NCBI GenBank assembly: GCA_963704455.1
Contig: OY969905.1
Coordinates: 1,984,001 to 2,048,000, forward strand
From: DASTCZ01 sp963704455
Lineage (GTDB): Bacteria > Acidobacteriota > Terriglobia > Acidiferrales > UBA7541
Length of the DNA stretch: 64,000 nucleotides
Reading direction: 5' to 3'
Below, piece after piece: positions 15,352 through 25,301 of this stretch. The notes beneath the pieces were generated by a model. It was not told the origin of the DNA and made no database searches. It worked only from the letters and a program-made list of their open reading frames with translations. Numbering within the stretch: position 1 is the stretch's first letter; the number at the start of each line of letters is the position of its first letter. A program made the position numbers and the translations under genes.

Positions 15352-18300
15352 CTATTTGTCAGGCGTTTCCGCAGCCGCATCCTTCTTTTCCGCTGTAAGA
15401 GGAATCGTAGCCACCAGCGGCGTGACCCCATGCTCCAAAAGCGACTTGTTAAACGCCGGTAGATCTTTCTCCATCAAGCTGCGATAGTCCGCCGCAGCCC
15501 CGGTCAAGTCCTTCTCAATCATGTCGAGCAAGTTGCGCGATGTGTCGGTCGGGGCAAAATCTTCGCCGCCCGCCACATCGCCCGCCCCCGGCCCAACTTC
15601 TCCATTGAGCCATAGCAGATTGAAATAGACCTTGTAGGCCTCGATGAAATATTTGTCGTCGCTTGTTGTCAGCGCCTTGTTGAGGATCTTGTACTCGACT
15701 GTTTGCATCTTCTGATCCATTTCCTCAACGGCCTTCGCCACTTCCGGCGGAGTTTTCCTGGTTTGCAACGACTTCGAAATTACTTCCAGTTGTTTCCGCA
15801 TCCATTCGAGTTGATTGACCATGTCCGAAGACTTGTTGATGTCTTCGCGAATCCGTAGCTGCATCTTTACGGACGCATCCAAGTCCGCATCGCTCGCCTG
15901 CACCTTCGGGTCGCGCACTATATCAAGCGTCTGCGTGTAGGTTTGTCCGTCCACAGTCAGCTTCACTGTGTATTTGCCCGGAGCGACGAGCGGCCCGGGC
16001 GTATTCGGCGACATTCCCCAGTGCGTAATCGGCCGCGAATCCAATCCCCGGAACCGCGGCTCTTCCCAAATGTGCGGATTGTCTTGCGGAGTTGTTCGCA
16101 GTGCAATCAAGCGCGGGCCTTCGTAATGCATGTCCCAACTCGTGCGGTTTAGCCCTGCCCTGCCTCCCCCGCGCAATTCGCGGACAACATTTCCGCCCGC
16201 ATCCAGGATTTGGATTTGCGCCGGCCCTTGCGCCGCCTGCTTAAGCCAGAAATCAATCGTGCCCCGCCCCCCGCGCGAAGAACGGTAAACCGAGCGCGGC
16301 GCGAATAGCACTCCATTCGCATCCGGTTGGCCCGACGGAGGCAATTGTTCGAGCGGTGTGACATCGTCCAGAATGTAAATGCCGCGTCCATAAGTTGAAA
16401 CAACCACATCGTGATATTGCTTCTGCACGGTGATCCACGAAACGGGCGAATGCGGCAGACCAACTTGTAAATTCGTCCAGTGGCCTCCATCGTCCAACGA
16501 ATAATAGAAGCCGTTGCCTGTGCCCGCGAAGAGCAGCCCTTTTTTGTTTGGATCTTCCGCGATGCTTCGCACATATGCGAGCGGATGTTTCGTGGGCAGG
16601 TTACTGCTGATCTGCGTCCAGGTCTGTCCGAAATCGCTTGTCTTGTAAATATACGGATCGCGGTTGTCCATCATGTGGTAGTCCACCGCGATATACGCCG
16701 TGCCCGCGTCGAAATTCGATGGTGAGATACACGAGATCGTGCCCCATGCGGGCATGCCCGTGATGTTTTTCGCGACGTTCGTCCAATTCGCGCCGCCATC
16801 TTTCGTGTACCAGACTTGCCCGTCGTTCGTTCCCGCCCAGATGAGCCCTTTCTGTTTGGACGAGGGGGCAATCGCGAAAACAACTTCGCCGTAAAACTGC
16901 CCAAGGTTGTCACCTACAATTCCGCCGGAAGGCACGATGAACTTCGGGTCTTTTGTCGAAAGGTCCGGACTGATCACTGTCCAGCTTTGCCCCGCATTTG
17001 ACGTTTTCCAGATCACCTGACATCCGTAATAAACAGTGTTGTGGTCGAAAGGATCGATCGCCAGCGGCGGCGTCCAATGGCAACGGTACTTCGTATCGTT
17101 CGGCGGCGAATCGAGCGTGTGATACCACGGGCTCACCGAACGCGCGACGCGCGTCCGCGCATCCCAACGCGTTACCTCATCTCCATAGCACGTCGCCCAA
17201 ACGATATTCGGGTCCACCGGATCGGGAATCGTGAAGCCGGATTCGCACCCGCCGATTGGATGATCCCAATCCTGGTCGCCGCCAGCCCCAAATCCGCGGC
17301 CTCCCGCGGTGCTGATGCCGCGCATTGAGCCGTCGTCCTGCATGTTTCCGTAAACGTAGTACGGGTTCTGATTGTCAACGGCCACGTGATAGATCTGCCC
17401 CACAGGCAATTGCACGCGATGGAATCCGCGGCCATGGACAGTCGTAATATTCAATCCGCCATCGTCGGTGATTACGAAGCGATCGGCATTCGTCGGATCA
17501 ATCCAAATGTCGTGGTTGTCGCCGCCCCACGGCACGGGCCGGAACGTCTCACCGCCATCGGTCGAATGCAGGAATGAGCTATTCGAAACGAGGACTTCGT
17601 TATCGTTAGAAGGCGAAACCGCAAGGTGGATGTAATACCCCGCGCGGCCAATCAAAGCGCGATCCCAACTTACCACGCGCCAGATATCGCCACCGTCATC
17701 CGATCGCCACAGCGAACCCTGGTCCGCCGTCTGAATCAGCGCAAACACACGATTCGAACTTGACGGCGCAACTGCCACGTCCACTTTGCCAATCGGCTTT
17801 CCCGCAGGCGGCCCAGGCAGTCCGCGTCCCTGAATCTTTGTCCAGTGCGAGCCGCCGTCGCGCGAAACATACACGCCGCTCCCCGGCCCGCCGCTTAATT
17901 CTCCATACGTATGCATCTCCACCTGCCACATCCCGGCAAAAATCACGCGCGAATTATGCGCATCCATAGAAAGCCCTGAGCAGCCGGTGTTTTCATCCGC
18001 AAAGAGAACCAGCTCCCAGGTCTTGCCTCCATCCATTGTTCGGTAAACGCCGCGCTCTTTTTGTGGCCCAGTCATGCGTCCCAGCGCGCAAACGAATGCG
18101 ATGTCCGCATTCTTAGGATCCGTGATAATCCGCCCGATGCGTCCGGCTTCTGCCAAGCCCGTGTTCAAGCTCACGTTCGTCCAAGTTTTTCCGCCGTCCG
18201 AAGATTTGTAAACGCCGTCGCCGGCCACATCGCTATCGCGAATCGCCCAACCTTCACCCGTTCCCGCCCACACAATATTAGGATCCGATGGCGCGACTGC

Positions 18301-18621
18301 GAGCGCCCCAATCGCTTGAACCGGCTGAGCGTCAAATATGGGCGCCCAGTTGTTGCCGCCGTCCGTGGATTTCCACACGCCGCCAGAGGCGCCTCCGGCG
18401 TAATACGTGCTCGGATCGCCTGGAATCCCGGCGATGGCGGAAACACGGTTGCCAACTGCCGGGCCTACAAAGCGAAAGCCGAGCGAGTCGCCGCCGCCCC
18501 TGCCCCGGCCGCCACGCTGAGCGAAGGAAGGCGCAGCGCAAAATAGAATTGCTGCTACTCCAAGCACGAAACCGCGTGTCATGCGCACGTGACCCAAGCA
18601 ATTTGTTTTATGCATTCTCAT
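15352..18621 (-). CDS. Secreted Asp-box (BNR/sortilin-type) beta-propeller protein
   Basis: Large exported protein, 1089 aa from the ATG at 18621, which has GGAG 4 bp upstream. An alternative ATG at 18615 gives better spacing. A longer reading frame to 18858 would overlap the next gene and precede the signal peptide, so I reject it. The signal peptide FVLGVAAILFCAAPSFAQ is followed by a Gly/Arg stretch. Ten Asp-box repeats follow (KSTDGGNNW, KSSDGGKTW, RTMDGGKTW, VSRDGGSHW, RSDDGGDIW, HSTDGGETF, KTSNAGQSW, YTKDGGANW, KTSDFGQTW, YSLDDGGHW), indicating two propellers as in VPS10/sortilin and BNR glycosidase-like folds. The last 300 residues form a beta domain plus a helical region. No glycosidase active site is recognised, so ligand binding or an adhesive role is as likely as catalysis. 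Confidence 0.87.
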   Translation of the reverse strand: MRMHKTNCLGHVRMTRGFVLGVAAILFCAAPSFAQRGGRGRGGGDSLGFRFVGPAVGNRVSAIAGIPGDPSTYYAGGASGGVWKSTDGGNNWAPIFDAQPVQAIGALAVAPSDPNIVWAGTGEGWAIRDSDVAGDGVYKSSDGGKTWTNVSLNTGLAEAGRIGRIITDPKNADIAFVCALGRMTGPQKERGVYRTMDGGKTWELVLFADENTGCSGLSMDAHNSRVIFAGMWQVEMHTYGELSGGPGSGVYVSRDGGSHWTKIQGRGLPGPPAGKPIGKVDVAVAPSSSNRVFALIQTADQGSLWRSDDGGDIWRVVSWDRALIGRAGYYIHLAVSPSNDNEVLVSNSSFLHSTDGGETFRPVPWGGDNHDIWIDPTNADRFVITDDGGLNITTVHGRGFHRVQLPVGQIYHVAVDNQNPYYVYGNMQDDGSMRGISTAGGRGFGAGGDQDWDHPIGGCESGFTIPDPVDPNIVWATCYGDEVTRWDARTRVARSVSPWYHTLDSPPNDTKYRCHWTPPLAIDPFDHNTVYYGCQVIWKTSNAGQSWTVISPDLSTKDPKFIVPSGGIVGDNLGQFYGEVVFAIAPSSKQKGLIWAGTNDGQVWYTKDGGANWTNVAKNITGMPAWGTISCISPSNFDAGTAYIAVDYHMMDNRDPYIYKTSDFGQTWTQISSNLPTKHPLAYVRSIAEDPNKKGLLFAGTGNGFYYSLDDGGHWTNLQVGLPHSPVSWITVQKQYHDVVVSTYGRGIYILDDVTPLEQLPPSGQPDANGVLFAPRSVYRSSRGGRGTIDFWLKQAAQGPAQIQILDAGGNVVRELRGGGRAGLNRTSWDMHYEGPRLIALRTTPQDNPHIWEEPRFRGLDSRPITHWGMSPNTPGPLVAPGKYTVKLTVDGQTYTQTLDIVRDPKVQASDADLDASVKMQLRIREDINKSSDMVNQLEWMRKQLEVISKSLQTRKTPPEVAKAVEEMDQKMQTVEYKILNKALTTSDDKYFIEAYKVYFNLLWLNGEVGPGAGDVAGGEDFAPTDTSRNLLDMIEKDLTGAAADYRSLMEKDLPAFNKSLLEHGVTPLVATIPLTAEKKDAAAETPDK

Positions 18622-18782
18622 CTTTCTCCACTTTCGCAGAATCTGTATTTGTCTGGAAATCCACATCGCCGTACGAAGATTGCTTAATTGCGCGCCAAAT
18701 ATCCAACATACTCCGGAGAGCGTCAAGAGATTCCTCGAGGGAGCAACCGTTACCTTGGGCATCCAATTCGGCAGGGGGGAAA

Positions 18783-19133
18783 TCAGCTTGCAGCTGACGT
18801 CACATTTACAGTTTGATTGGCTCGGCGGTTGCGCATACTGAAGAATCTTCGCCGGCATGGCGCGCAGCGGTACACAGGTACGTGCAACATCTTCCAGAGA
18901 AAACGCAGCGTGCCTTCTCCGTATTCACCTGAAATCCGGTTGACATCCAGATTCCCGCACTGCGGACAGTGTGCATATTTCAAAAACGAGAACGGCACGG
19001 CCCACGCATAAAAGCGGTGGTCGCACTCCCGGCATCGCCAAGGGCGTAATTTGGCGATTCCTACCACGTAATCGCGGAACCCACGGCGGCGCGACCTTCG
19101 GCAAGCGGTCAGTTGGCAGCGCGGACAAATCAC
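18783..19133 (-). CDS. Small zinc-ribbon protein
   Basis: A 116-residue basic protein starting at GTG with GAGGA 7 bp upstream. Four CxxC pairs (CPRC at 3-6, CREC near 34, CPQC near 56, CAPC near 91) could bind two zinc ions. The middle contains the hydrophobic run FYAWAVPFSFLKYA. It does not match a family I can name. Role unknown; a nucleic-acid or protein-binding function is possible. It lies upstream of the beta-propeller gene on the same strand. Confidence 0.68.
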   Translation of the reverse strand: MICPRCQLTACRRSRRRGFRDYVVGIAKLRPWRCRECDHRFYAWAVPFSFLKYAHCPQCGNLDVNRISGEYGEGTLRFLWKMLHVPVYRCAPCRRRFFSMRNRRANQTVNVTSAAS

Positions 19134-19290
19134 GTTGCTTCCTCATCTGAAATCATTACGGAAAGCATAGGCTCACGCCCGCGCTCGTGCAAGCGATATT
19201 GCGGCATTGAAATTGGTTCGTTAACACGAAAGCCCGATCACGCGCGAATGAGCAAGCCCGTGTAGAATATCCTGCTTCAGGGAGATTCCG

Positions 19291-19686
19291 ATGCCTTCCT
19301 ATACAACCGAACATGCACGCGCCGGTATTCAGGCGAAGCTTCCGAAACTTGAGGTGTGGCCCAATCAATTCCCGGGTTATCGAATCACCACGCGCTTTCC
19401 CGAATACACATCGGTGTGCCCAAAGACCGGGATGCCCGACTATGGCACGATCATCATTGAATATGAGCCTCGCAAGTCGTGCCTCGAACTCAAATCACTG
19501 AAGCTCTATCTGCTGGCATACAGGAACCTCGGCATCTTCTACGAAAACGCTGTGAACAGGATGTTGCGTGACATCGTCGCGGCAGCGCGGCCCGTCTCGT
19601 GCGCCGTCCGCGGTGAATTCACTCCGCGCGGCGGCCTCACCACCACCGTCGAGGCACATTGGCCACACCGCCGCGCTCGGGCGTAG
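19291..19686 (+). CDS. queF: NADPH-dependent 7-cyano-7-deazaguanine reductase QueF
   Basis: Reduces preQ0 to preQ1 in queuosine biosynthesis, in the cytoplasm. The 131-residue length is that of the unimodular (type I) enzyme. The thioimide-forming Cys43 and acid Asp50 lie in SVCPKTGMPDYG, and the QueF motif E-L-K-S-L-K (residues 66-71) that binds NADPH is intact. GGGAG 5-6 bp before the ATG fixes the start. I found no preQ1 riboswitch in the 157 bp upstream. The other queuosine genes are not in this window. Confidence 0.95.
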   Translation: MPSYTTEHARAGIQAKLPKLEVWPNQFPGYRITTRFPEYTSVCPKTGMPDYGTIIIEYEPRKSCLELKSLKLYLLAYRNLGIFYENAVNRMLRDIVAAARPVSCAVRGEFTPRGGLTTTVEAHWPHRRARA

Positions 19687-19760
19687 ACAACCCGTAAGCT
19701 CTCAGTGATAATCCAATCTGCCTGCGGCGCGGAGTGCGCGCCGAAAACCATGGAGGGTAA

Positions 19761-20630
19761 ATGAGCATCACAGCCAGTCCTAATGTGTCTCCCAGTGTGC
19801 CGCCGCCGCAACCCTCTCCCCTGCCGCGATGGATCTATTTTGTGTTTTTGGTCCTGTTGGGGGGAATCGGCTACCTTGCTTACGCCGGATATACCGCACG
19901 CCAGCAGTTCACGGCCGATCTCGCCAAGAGCAATGATAACGCCGCGCAGCTATCCGCCAGGCTTGATCAGGCCAATGGCCGCATCGCGGAGCTCCGCGGA
20001 CAGCTTGAAGTGACTTCCGGCAAGCTCGGGCTCACTCAGGCGGAAGTCGCTCGAGGGCAAAGCCGCGCCTTGCAAATTGAAAAGGAACAGAAGGATAGCG
20101 ATGTTCAGCTCTCCGCGAAAATCGGCCAGGTGAAACAGGAAACTGACGTGAAGATCGGGCAAGTTTCCAGCGACCTTTCGGGCACAAAGAGCGACCTCGA
20201 CGCAACAAAGAAAAACCTACAAGACACGATCAGCAAGCTCACCAGCGCAACCGGGGACATCGACAAACACTCCACGCTGATTGCCCGCAATGCGGAGGAG
20301 GTCGAAGCTCTCAAACACCTTGGCGACCGCAATATTTATGACTTCACGCTCACGAGGGCCAAGGCCCCGCAGCGCGTAGGTCCCGTCCAATTCCAACTCA
20401 CCAAGGTGGACACCAAAAAGTATAAGTACACGGTAATGTTGGTCGTCGACGACAAGCAAATCGAAAAGAAAGACAAAACGGTGGACGAACTCTGGCAATT
20501 TATCGTTCGCGGTTCTCAGAGACCATATGAAGTTGTGGTATTCGAGGTCGGCAAGGACCGCGTCACCGGCTATCTTTCCACGCCAAAGGACGCTTCCGCC
20601 GCGGCGCCGGCGCCCAAACCCACTTCGTAG
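19761..20630 (+). CDS. Single-pass membrane coiled-coil protein (paralogue A)
   Basis: A 289-residue protein of unknown function. A Pro-rich N-terminus is followed by one transmembrane helix (residues about 24-44, WIYFVFLVLLGGIGYLAYAG). Heptad-rich coiled coil runs from about 50 to 200 (for example LSARLDQANGRIAELRGQLE). A small beta domain follows, with KYKYTVMLVVDDKQIEKKDK and the ending VTGYLSTPKD. GGAGG 5 bp before the ATG supports the start. The same architecture and C-terminal domain recur at 25302-26186, so the two genes are paralogues 5 kb apart. It probably projects from the inner membrane into the periplasm. A strong terminator follows. Confidence 0.78.
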   Translation: MSITASPNVSPSVPPPQPSPLPRWIYFVFLVLLGGIGYLAYAGYTARQQFTADLAKSNDNAAQLSARLDQANGRIAELRGQLEVTSGKLGLTQAEVARGQSRALQIEKEQKDSDVQLSAKIGQVKQETDVKIGQVSSDLSGTKSDLDATKKNLQDTISKLTSATGDIDKHSTLIARNAEEVEALKHLGDRNIYDFTLTRAKAPQRVGPVQFQLTKVDTKKYKYTVMLVVDDKQIEKKDKTVDELWQFIVRGSQRPYEVVVFEVGKDRVTGYLSTPKDASAAAPAPKPTS

Positions 20631-20658
20631 GTTTTTCGCGATTTGATTCTTGCAATCC

Positions 20659-20717
20659 GGCAGCCCTGTTTCTCCCGAAACATGATGACTTTAGGAGAGA
20701 CAGGGCTGCCTCTTTTT
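20659..20717 (+). terminator. Strong intrinsic terminator after paralogue A
   Basis: A 17-bp stem with one G-U pair (GGCAGCCCTGTTTCTCC at 20659-20675 with GGAGAGACAGGGCTGCC at 20694-20710) and an 18-nt loop, followed directly by TCTTTTT. It ends the transcript 28 bp after the coiled-coil gene. Confidence 0.93.
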
Positions 20718-20795
20718 ATGCTAAATTCTTGAAGGGACAATCACCGATTTCATTGACCTCGTGTGGGATTGATTCACATCCGGAGGAACTTCTTA

Positions 20796-22541
20796 ATGCG
20801 TCACTTTGCCCGTATTGCGCCGATTGCCATCCTTCTTATCCTGACGGCGGTTTCTGCATCCGCGCAGGAGATCACCCCGGCTATTCTTCCCGCAGAAACT
20901 TCATTCGTCGTTTTTTCGCATAGTAGCGCGCAGATTCGAGCGGCAGCTCCCTCCAATCCCATGGTGCAAGCATGGTACGGCCCGCAATCCACACAGGTCC
21001 GCAGGCTTCTTCTCCAATTCGTCGTCAACAAGATGGACCCCAAGTCAAACGGCCAGAAATATAACCTGACCCCGGAGAATGCCGACCGCTTGCTTTCCAT
21101 CCTGGAAAACTCTTTTGTTGTCGGCATGTCCAAGGGGCCTGACTTCATGACCTTGGCAGCACAGGCTTCCGGTCCCCCGCAAGCCAACGCGCTTGGCATG
21201 CTGGGAATTTTTTTTATCCTGGACATGACTGGGAAGGAGGCGCAATTCAACCTGCTCTGGCCCGCGGTGGTTGCCGCGCTTCCTAAAGAAATTGCGCACA
21301 CGCAATACAGTTTCGGTGGAGTATCCGTTGAAAAATTCAAGGGACCCAACAGCTCCACATTTGCGGCCCGGATCGGAACCCATTTTGTCTGGTCCACTCA
21401 ACAAAAGGTGACGGAAGATCTGATTGGCCGGCTGAGCTCTGGCGCTCCGTCCGGCAATTCCCTCGCTGAGAATCCTGACTTCCAGCATTGCTCGGCGCAT
21501 CCGGCTCCCGGATCAGTCATGGATGCTTTTTTCCGGTTCCCTGACCTCTCAAAAATCCCCATTCCTGCAAATCCGCAATATGACATTGGCGCCAGCATTC
21601 AATCGCTGCACCTCGATTCACTCCACGGTTTTTGCGGCAACATCACAATGACGCATGATGGCGAACTTGCGCGTTACACGTTTCTGGGAGACACAACTCC
21701 AGGCAATCTCCTCTCGTGGTTCGGTTCGAATCGGGCAAAATTTGAAACTCTCGCGCTTGTGCCGCCATCTGCGATTTCCGTCTCTGTGGGGACTTTTGAT
21801 CTCCAAGCCCTTTACAAGATGCTAAAGAGCGCAGTTGCGGCCGCGATGCCGGGGCGGCAACAGGCAAGCGCTGATTTGGTGGAGGGAATGGTATCCATGC
21901 AATTGGGGATGCCGCTCACGGACGCTCTTAGCGTGTTTCGCGGTGAATTCGCCACCATAAAATTCACCACGCAATCCTCCGGCACTCACCAAGTGTTTGC
22001 GCTTACGGTTGCGAATCCCGACCGTATTCTGGATTTGCTTCACAAATTTGCTCCCACGAGTATCTCGGGCGAATCGCAGGAAAATGGCGTCACCTACTTC
22101 AAAATGGGCATGGCGATTCCCTCCGCCATATCGTCGCAACCCCAATCGCCGGACAGCTTTGTCGCGCTCTCGCCCCAGCTCTTGCTCGTGAGTTCGGACA
22201 AGCAAGCTCTGCGGGATTTCATGGCGCACGCTGGCTCTCCCGCCGGCGGAGCATCACTTTTTGACAATCCTGACATTCGCCACCTTCGCGCAACGTTTCC
22301 CGCGGAAGTGCTGGGCCTTTCCGTCACGGATTACACCAGCGCCGAATGGCAAAAGAGTATGACGGACGCATTTGCGATGATCGGGACCCAGGATAAAAGC
22401 AAGGTCACTCCGGAAGAGACCCAACTTATGGAAAGCCTGAAGCGCATCCCCTGGTTGGCATTCATGGGAGGTTTTCATTGGGGCGTCGGCGCTTGGTGGA
22501 GAGATACCGACGGAATTCACTTCGAAAGCCGCATTCAATAA
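20796..22541 (+). CDS. Secreted protein of unknown function
   Basis: A 581-residue predicted exported protein. The start at 20796 is chosen because GGAGG lies 9 bp upstream and a signal peptide follows at once (RIAPIAILLILTAVSASAQE); an upstream in-frame ATG at 20763 lacks a ribosome site. The mature part begins ITPAILPAETSFVVFSHSSA and repeats phrases of the kind VEKFKGPN and GLSVTDYTSAEW, resembling large secreted proteins annotated only as hypothetical in this phylum. No catalytic motif recognised. It is transcribed separately from the coiled-coil gene because of the terminator between them, and is convergent with the protease gene with a 21-bp gap. Confidence 0.78.
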   Translation: MRHFARIAPIAILLILTAVSASAQEITPAILPAETSFVVFSHSSAQIRAAAPSNPMVQAWYGPQSTQVRRLLLQFVVNKMDPKSNGQKYNLTPENADRLLSILENSFVVGMSKGPDFMTLAAQASGPPQANALGMLGIFFILDMTGKEAQFNLLWPAVVAALPKEIAHTQYSFGGVSVEKFKGPNSSTFAARIGTHFVWSTQQKVTEDLIGRLSSGAPSGNSLAENPDFQHCSAHPAPGSVMDAFFRFPDLSKIPIPANPQYDIGASIQSLHLDSLHGFCGNITMTHDGELARYTFLGDTTPGNLLSWFGSNRAKFETLALVPPSAISVSVGTFDLQALYKMLKSAVAAAMPGRQQASADLVEGMVSMQLGMPLTDALSVFRGEFATIKFTTQSSGTHQVFALTVANPDRILDLLHKFAPTSISGESQENGVTYFKMGMAIPSAISSQPQSPDSFVALSPQLLLVSSDKQALRDFMAHAGSPAGGASLFDNPDIRHLRATFPAEVLGLSVTDYTSAEWQKSMTDAFAMIGTQDKSKVTPEETQLMESLKRIPWLAFMGGFHWGVGAWWRDTDGIHFESRIQ

Positions 22542-22562
22542 ATTCGCGCCCCGGAGCGCAAC

Positions 22563-25034
22563 TCACTCAAATGTTTTCAGCATTTTTGCCATTTCGCGCA
22601 GCCGTGCGTCCGCGAGCGCGAATACGGTTCCCGGTTCAAATTTCCCATTTGTGCCGCGCCCGCCCGCGGGTTTGCTCATCAGGATCTCGACGCCTTCCTC
22701 AATCCTCTTCACCGGAAAGACGTGGAATTTTCCCGCGCGTACCGCTTCCACCACGTCCTCGCGCAACATTAAGTCTTCCACATTTTCCGATGGAATGATC
22801 ACTCCCTGCGTCCCCGTAAATCCCTTCACGCGGCAGATATCGTAGAACCCCTCAATTTTTTGGTTCACGCCGCCGATGGGCTGAATGTCACCCTGCTGGT
22901 TCACAGACCCTGTCACGGCAATGTCCTGCCGGATTGGCAGATTTGAAAGCGCTGAAAGCAGCGCATAGATTTCGGTTGAGCTGGCGCTATCGCCATCCAC
23001 TCCCGAATACGATTGCTCGAAGCAGATGCTCGCCGCGAGCGATAGCGGTTTATCTTGCGCGAATTTCGCGCGCATAAACCCCGCAATGATCTGCATCCCC
23101 TTGTCGTGAAGGCGTCCGCTCAAATTCGCCTCGCGCTCCACGTTAATCAATCCAGCCTTGCCGAGCGCCGCAGTCGCCGTAATCCGCACCGGTTTGCCGA
23201 ACATGTAGCCGCCGATTTCGAAGACGCTCAGCCCGTTCACTTGTCCAGTGCGCGCGCCGTCCACGTCCACCAGCAGCGTCCCCTCCTCGATCATCTCTCG
23301 CAACTTCGTTTCCAGCAGGCTGTGCCGCTCGACCTTCGCCTCCAGCGCCATTCGCACGTGTTCGGCCGTCACTGGCGATTCGCCGCATTCGCGCGCCAAA
23401 TAGCACGCCTCGCGCGCCAGGTCCGCCAAATCCACGAAGCGCGACGTCACTTTGTTGCGCCGGCCCGCCTTTCGAACGCCATACTCAATTAACGCCCCTA
23501 CCCCGCCGCGATCGAATGGACACAATCCTTCGTCGTCGCTCAGTTTTCGCAACCGTCCGCCGAATTCCCGGATCACCTCATCGGCCATCGGCATCTCATC
23601 ATCGAATTCCACGCGTACCTTGAAAATTTTTCGGAATTCCTCTTCAAATGTGTAGAACAACTCGTAAAGGTCGCGGTCACCGATTAGAATAATTTTCACC
23701 TTCAGGTCAATCGGCTCCGGCTTGATTCCCGTCGCGCCCAGCGGAAACATCAGTTCCATAGGTTGGATTTCAAGTTTCCCGTGGTTCATCGTCCGCTTCA
23801 GCGTTTTCCACACGCCCGGTTCCGTCAGCGCGTCAAACGCGTAGAGAATCAAGTACCCGCCATCCGCACGCAGCATTGAGCCGCCGCGCAAATCCATAAA
23901 GTCCGACGTCCAAGATCCCCGCCAGTCGTAATTCCGTTGGATTGTGCCGAACAGGTTTGCGTATGTCGGCGTCGTCTCAAAGATTACCGGCGGTGTTCCA
24001 TCTTCCGTGTGCGCCAAAATTACGTTTACGCCATAGACGCGGAACGGGTCGCGGTCGCTCGTGGATGGCCCGCGCGGCGCCGCCTCCGGCTGCGCCTCAT
24101 TGTCCTCTTCCCCTTCGCGCTCGCGGAATGGCTCCAGGTTGTCGAGGATGTTTTGCCGCACCTCTTCGAGGTACTCTGCCGCCGGCTGCCCTGTGTACTT
24201 TTCCTTTAGCTCCTCGATCACTCCATCCACAAGCACCGATCCCGCTTCCTGCTCGAGGTAGCTCAACTCACTCGCCAATTCGCGCGAAAGCGTCAGCGTC
24301 TTCCGGTAAACGACTGTGAATTCCTGGCGGAACTGTTCGTACCGACGCTCCAAATCCTCCGCCGCCGCGGTTTCCAGCTTTCCCTCATGGACCATCTTGG
24401 GGATGTCTTCGATGGGCACCATCTGCCCTTCGAGCACTGGAAAAATTTCCGGCAGCGCCACCGCACCCACCTGCATGTGGCCGAGCGCGAAATTATCGCG
24501 CGCGATTCGCCGCGTGAAATCGTCCATCAACTCTTTTTCGCGCGCCGTGTACCGGTCCACAATCCGCGCCTTCTGCCGCTGGAATGGCTCGCCTTCGAAT
24601 ACCTGTGGGATCCGCCGCCGCAGGAACTCGATCCCGGATTGCACATCTTTCTTGAATGCATTCGCGCGACCGCGCGCAAGCATCAGCAGCCGTGGCCGGT
24701 CAGGATTCTTGAAGCTGTGGACATAGCAGCGGTCCGGTGATTGGCTGGACTCCGGTCGCAATTCCTCGAGGATGCGGACAATCGTGTTGCCCCGGCTCGT
24801 GCCCGCGAGGCCGCACACGAACACGTTATACCCGGGCGCGGGTATCTCGATGCCCATTTTCAGCGCCCTCAGCGCGCGGTCTTGCCCGATTACGCCTTCG
24901 AGCGGCTCCGCCTCCGCCGTCGTCTCAAACGGCATGCGGCTGGGGTCGCAGCGCCAGCGAAGCTTCTCAGCGGGAAGCGTCGTATAAGTCGTCTTACTAG
25001 GCATTGTATGAGTTGCGCCAGTTTTGCGTTTCAT
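22563..25034 (-). CDS. Lon-family ATP-dependent protease homologue (AAA_32 type)
   Basis: An 823-residue protein from the ATG at 25034 (25004 also possible; longer frames run into a non-conserved leader). The N-terminal part is the AAA-like module of the Lon-related group (VIGQDRALRALKMGIEIPAPGYNVFVCG). A long insert (about residues 130-330) carries coiled coil. The C-terminal Lon proteolytic domain has the nucleophile in GVDGDSASSTEIYALLSALS and the dyad lysine in GGVNQKIEGFYD. The P-loop reads GLAGTSRGN, without the usual GKT; an Arg at that place is known in this subgroup, but the motif here is weaker still. Cytoplasmic quality control is the expected role. The substrate is unknown. Confidence 0.88.
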   Translation of the reverse strand: MKRKTGATHTMPSKTTYTTLPAEKLRWRCDPSRMPFETTAEAEPLEGVIGQDRALRALKMGIEIPAPGYNVFVCGLAGTSRGNTIVRILEELRPESSQSPDRCYVHSFKNPDRPRLLMLARGRANAFKKDVQSGIEFLRRRIPQVFEGEPFQRQKARIVDRYTAREKELMDDFTRRIARDNFALGHMQVGAVALPEIFPVLEGQMVPIEDIPKMVHEGKLETAAAEDLERRYEQFRQEFTVVYRKTLTLSRELASELSYLEQEAGSVLVDGVIEELKEKYTGQPAAEYLEEVRQNILDNLEPFREREGEEDNEAQPEAAPRGPSTSDRDPFRVYGVNVILAHTEDGTPPVIFETTPTYANLFGTIQRNYDWRGSWTSDFMDLRGGSMLRADGGYLILYAFDALTEPGVWKTLKRTMNHGKLEIQPMELMFPLGATGIKPEPIDLKVKIILIGDRDLYELFYTFEEEFRKIFKVRVEFDDEMPMADEVIREFGGRLRKLSDDEGLCPFDRGGVGALIEYGVRKAGRRNKVTSRFVDLADLAREACYLARECGESPVTAEHVRMALEAKVERHSLLETKLREMIEEGTLLVDVDGARTGQVNGLSVFEIGGYMFGKPVRITATAALGKAGLINVEREANLSGRLHDKGMQIIAGFMRAKFAQDKPLSLAASICFEQSYSGVDGDSASSTEIYALLSALSNLPIRQDIAVTGSVNQQGDIQPIGGVNQKIEGFYDICRVKGFTGTQGVIIPSENVEDLMLREDVVEAVRAGKFHVFPVKRIEEGVEILMSKPAGGRGTNGKFEPGTVFALADARLREMAKMLKTFE

Positions 25035-25301
25035 GGCAGCGTGTTTCAAGCGCGCTACTCTAACACAACCCACGCCGCTGCAAACCGCTCGAATCAAGCA
25101 ACTTGAGTCACCACCCATCATAAACACACGCTCCGCGTAAAAACTTCTAGTCCCATATGTGGGATGCCCCACAGCAGTCCTTACCTCTTGCCGCAACCCC
25201 TCTGTTCGCAATTACTTGTGGGCGCACGGTACCGGGCTACTTTGGCAAGGGGCTTGCTCCCCTAACCGTGGGGGAGTCGATTCAAATCTTAGGGGGGTGA
25301 G

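Noticed and set aside
14115..15398. A 427-residue plus-strand open frame
   Set aside because: It lies opposite the epimerase and dehydrogenase genes, has no recognisable motif and reads as a shadow of high-GC coding DNA.
19134..19290. preQ1 riboswitch before queF
   Set aside because: No conserved preQ1-I loop or pairing pattern was found.
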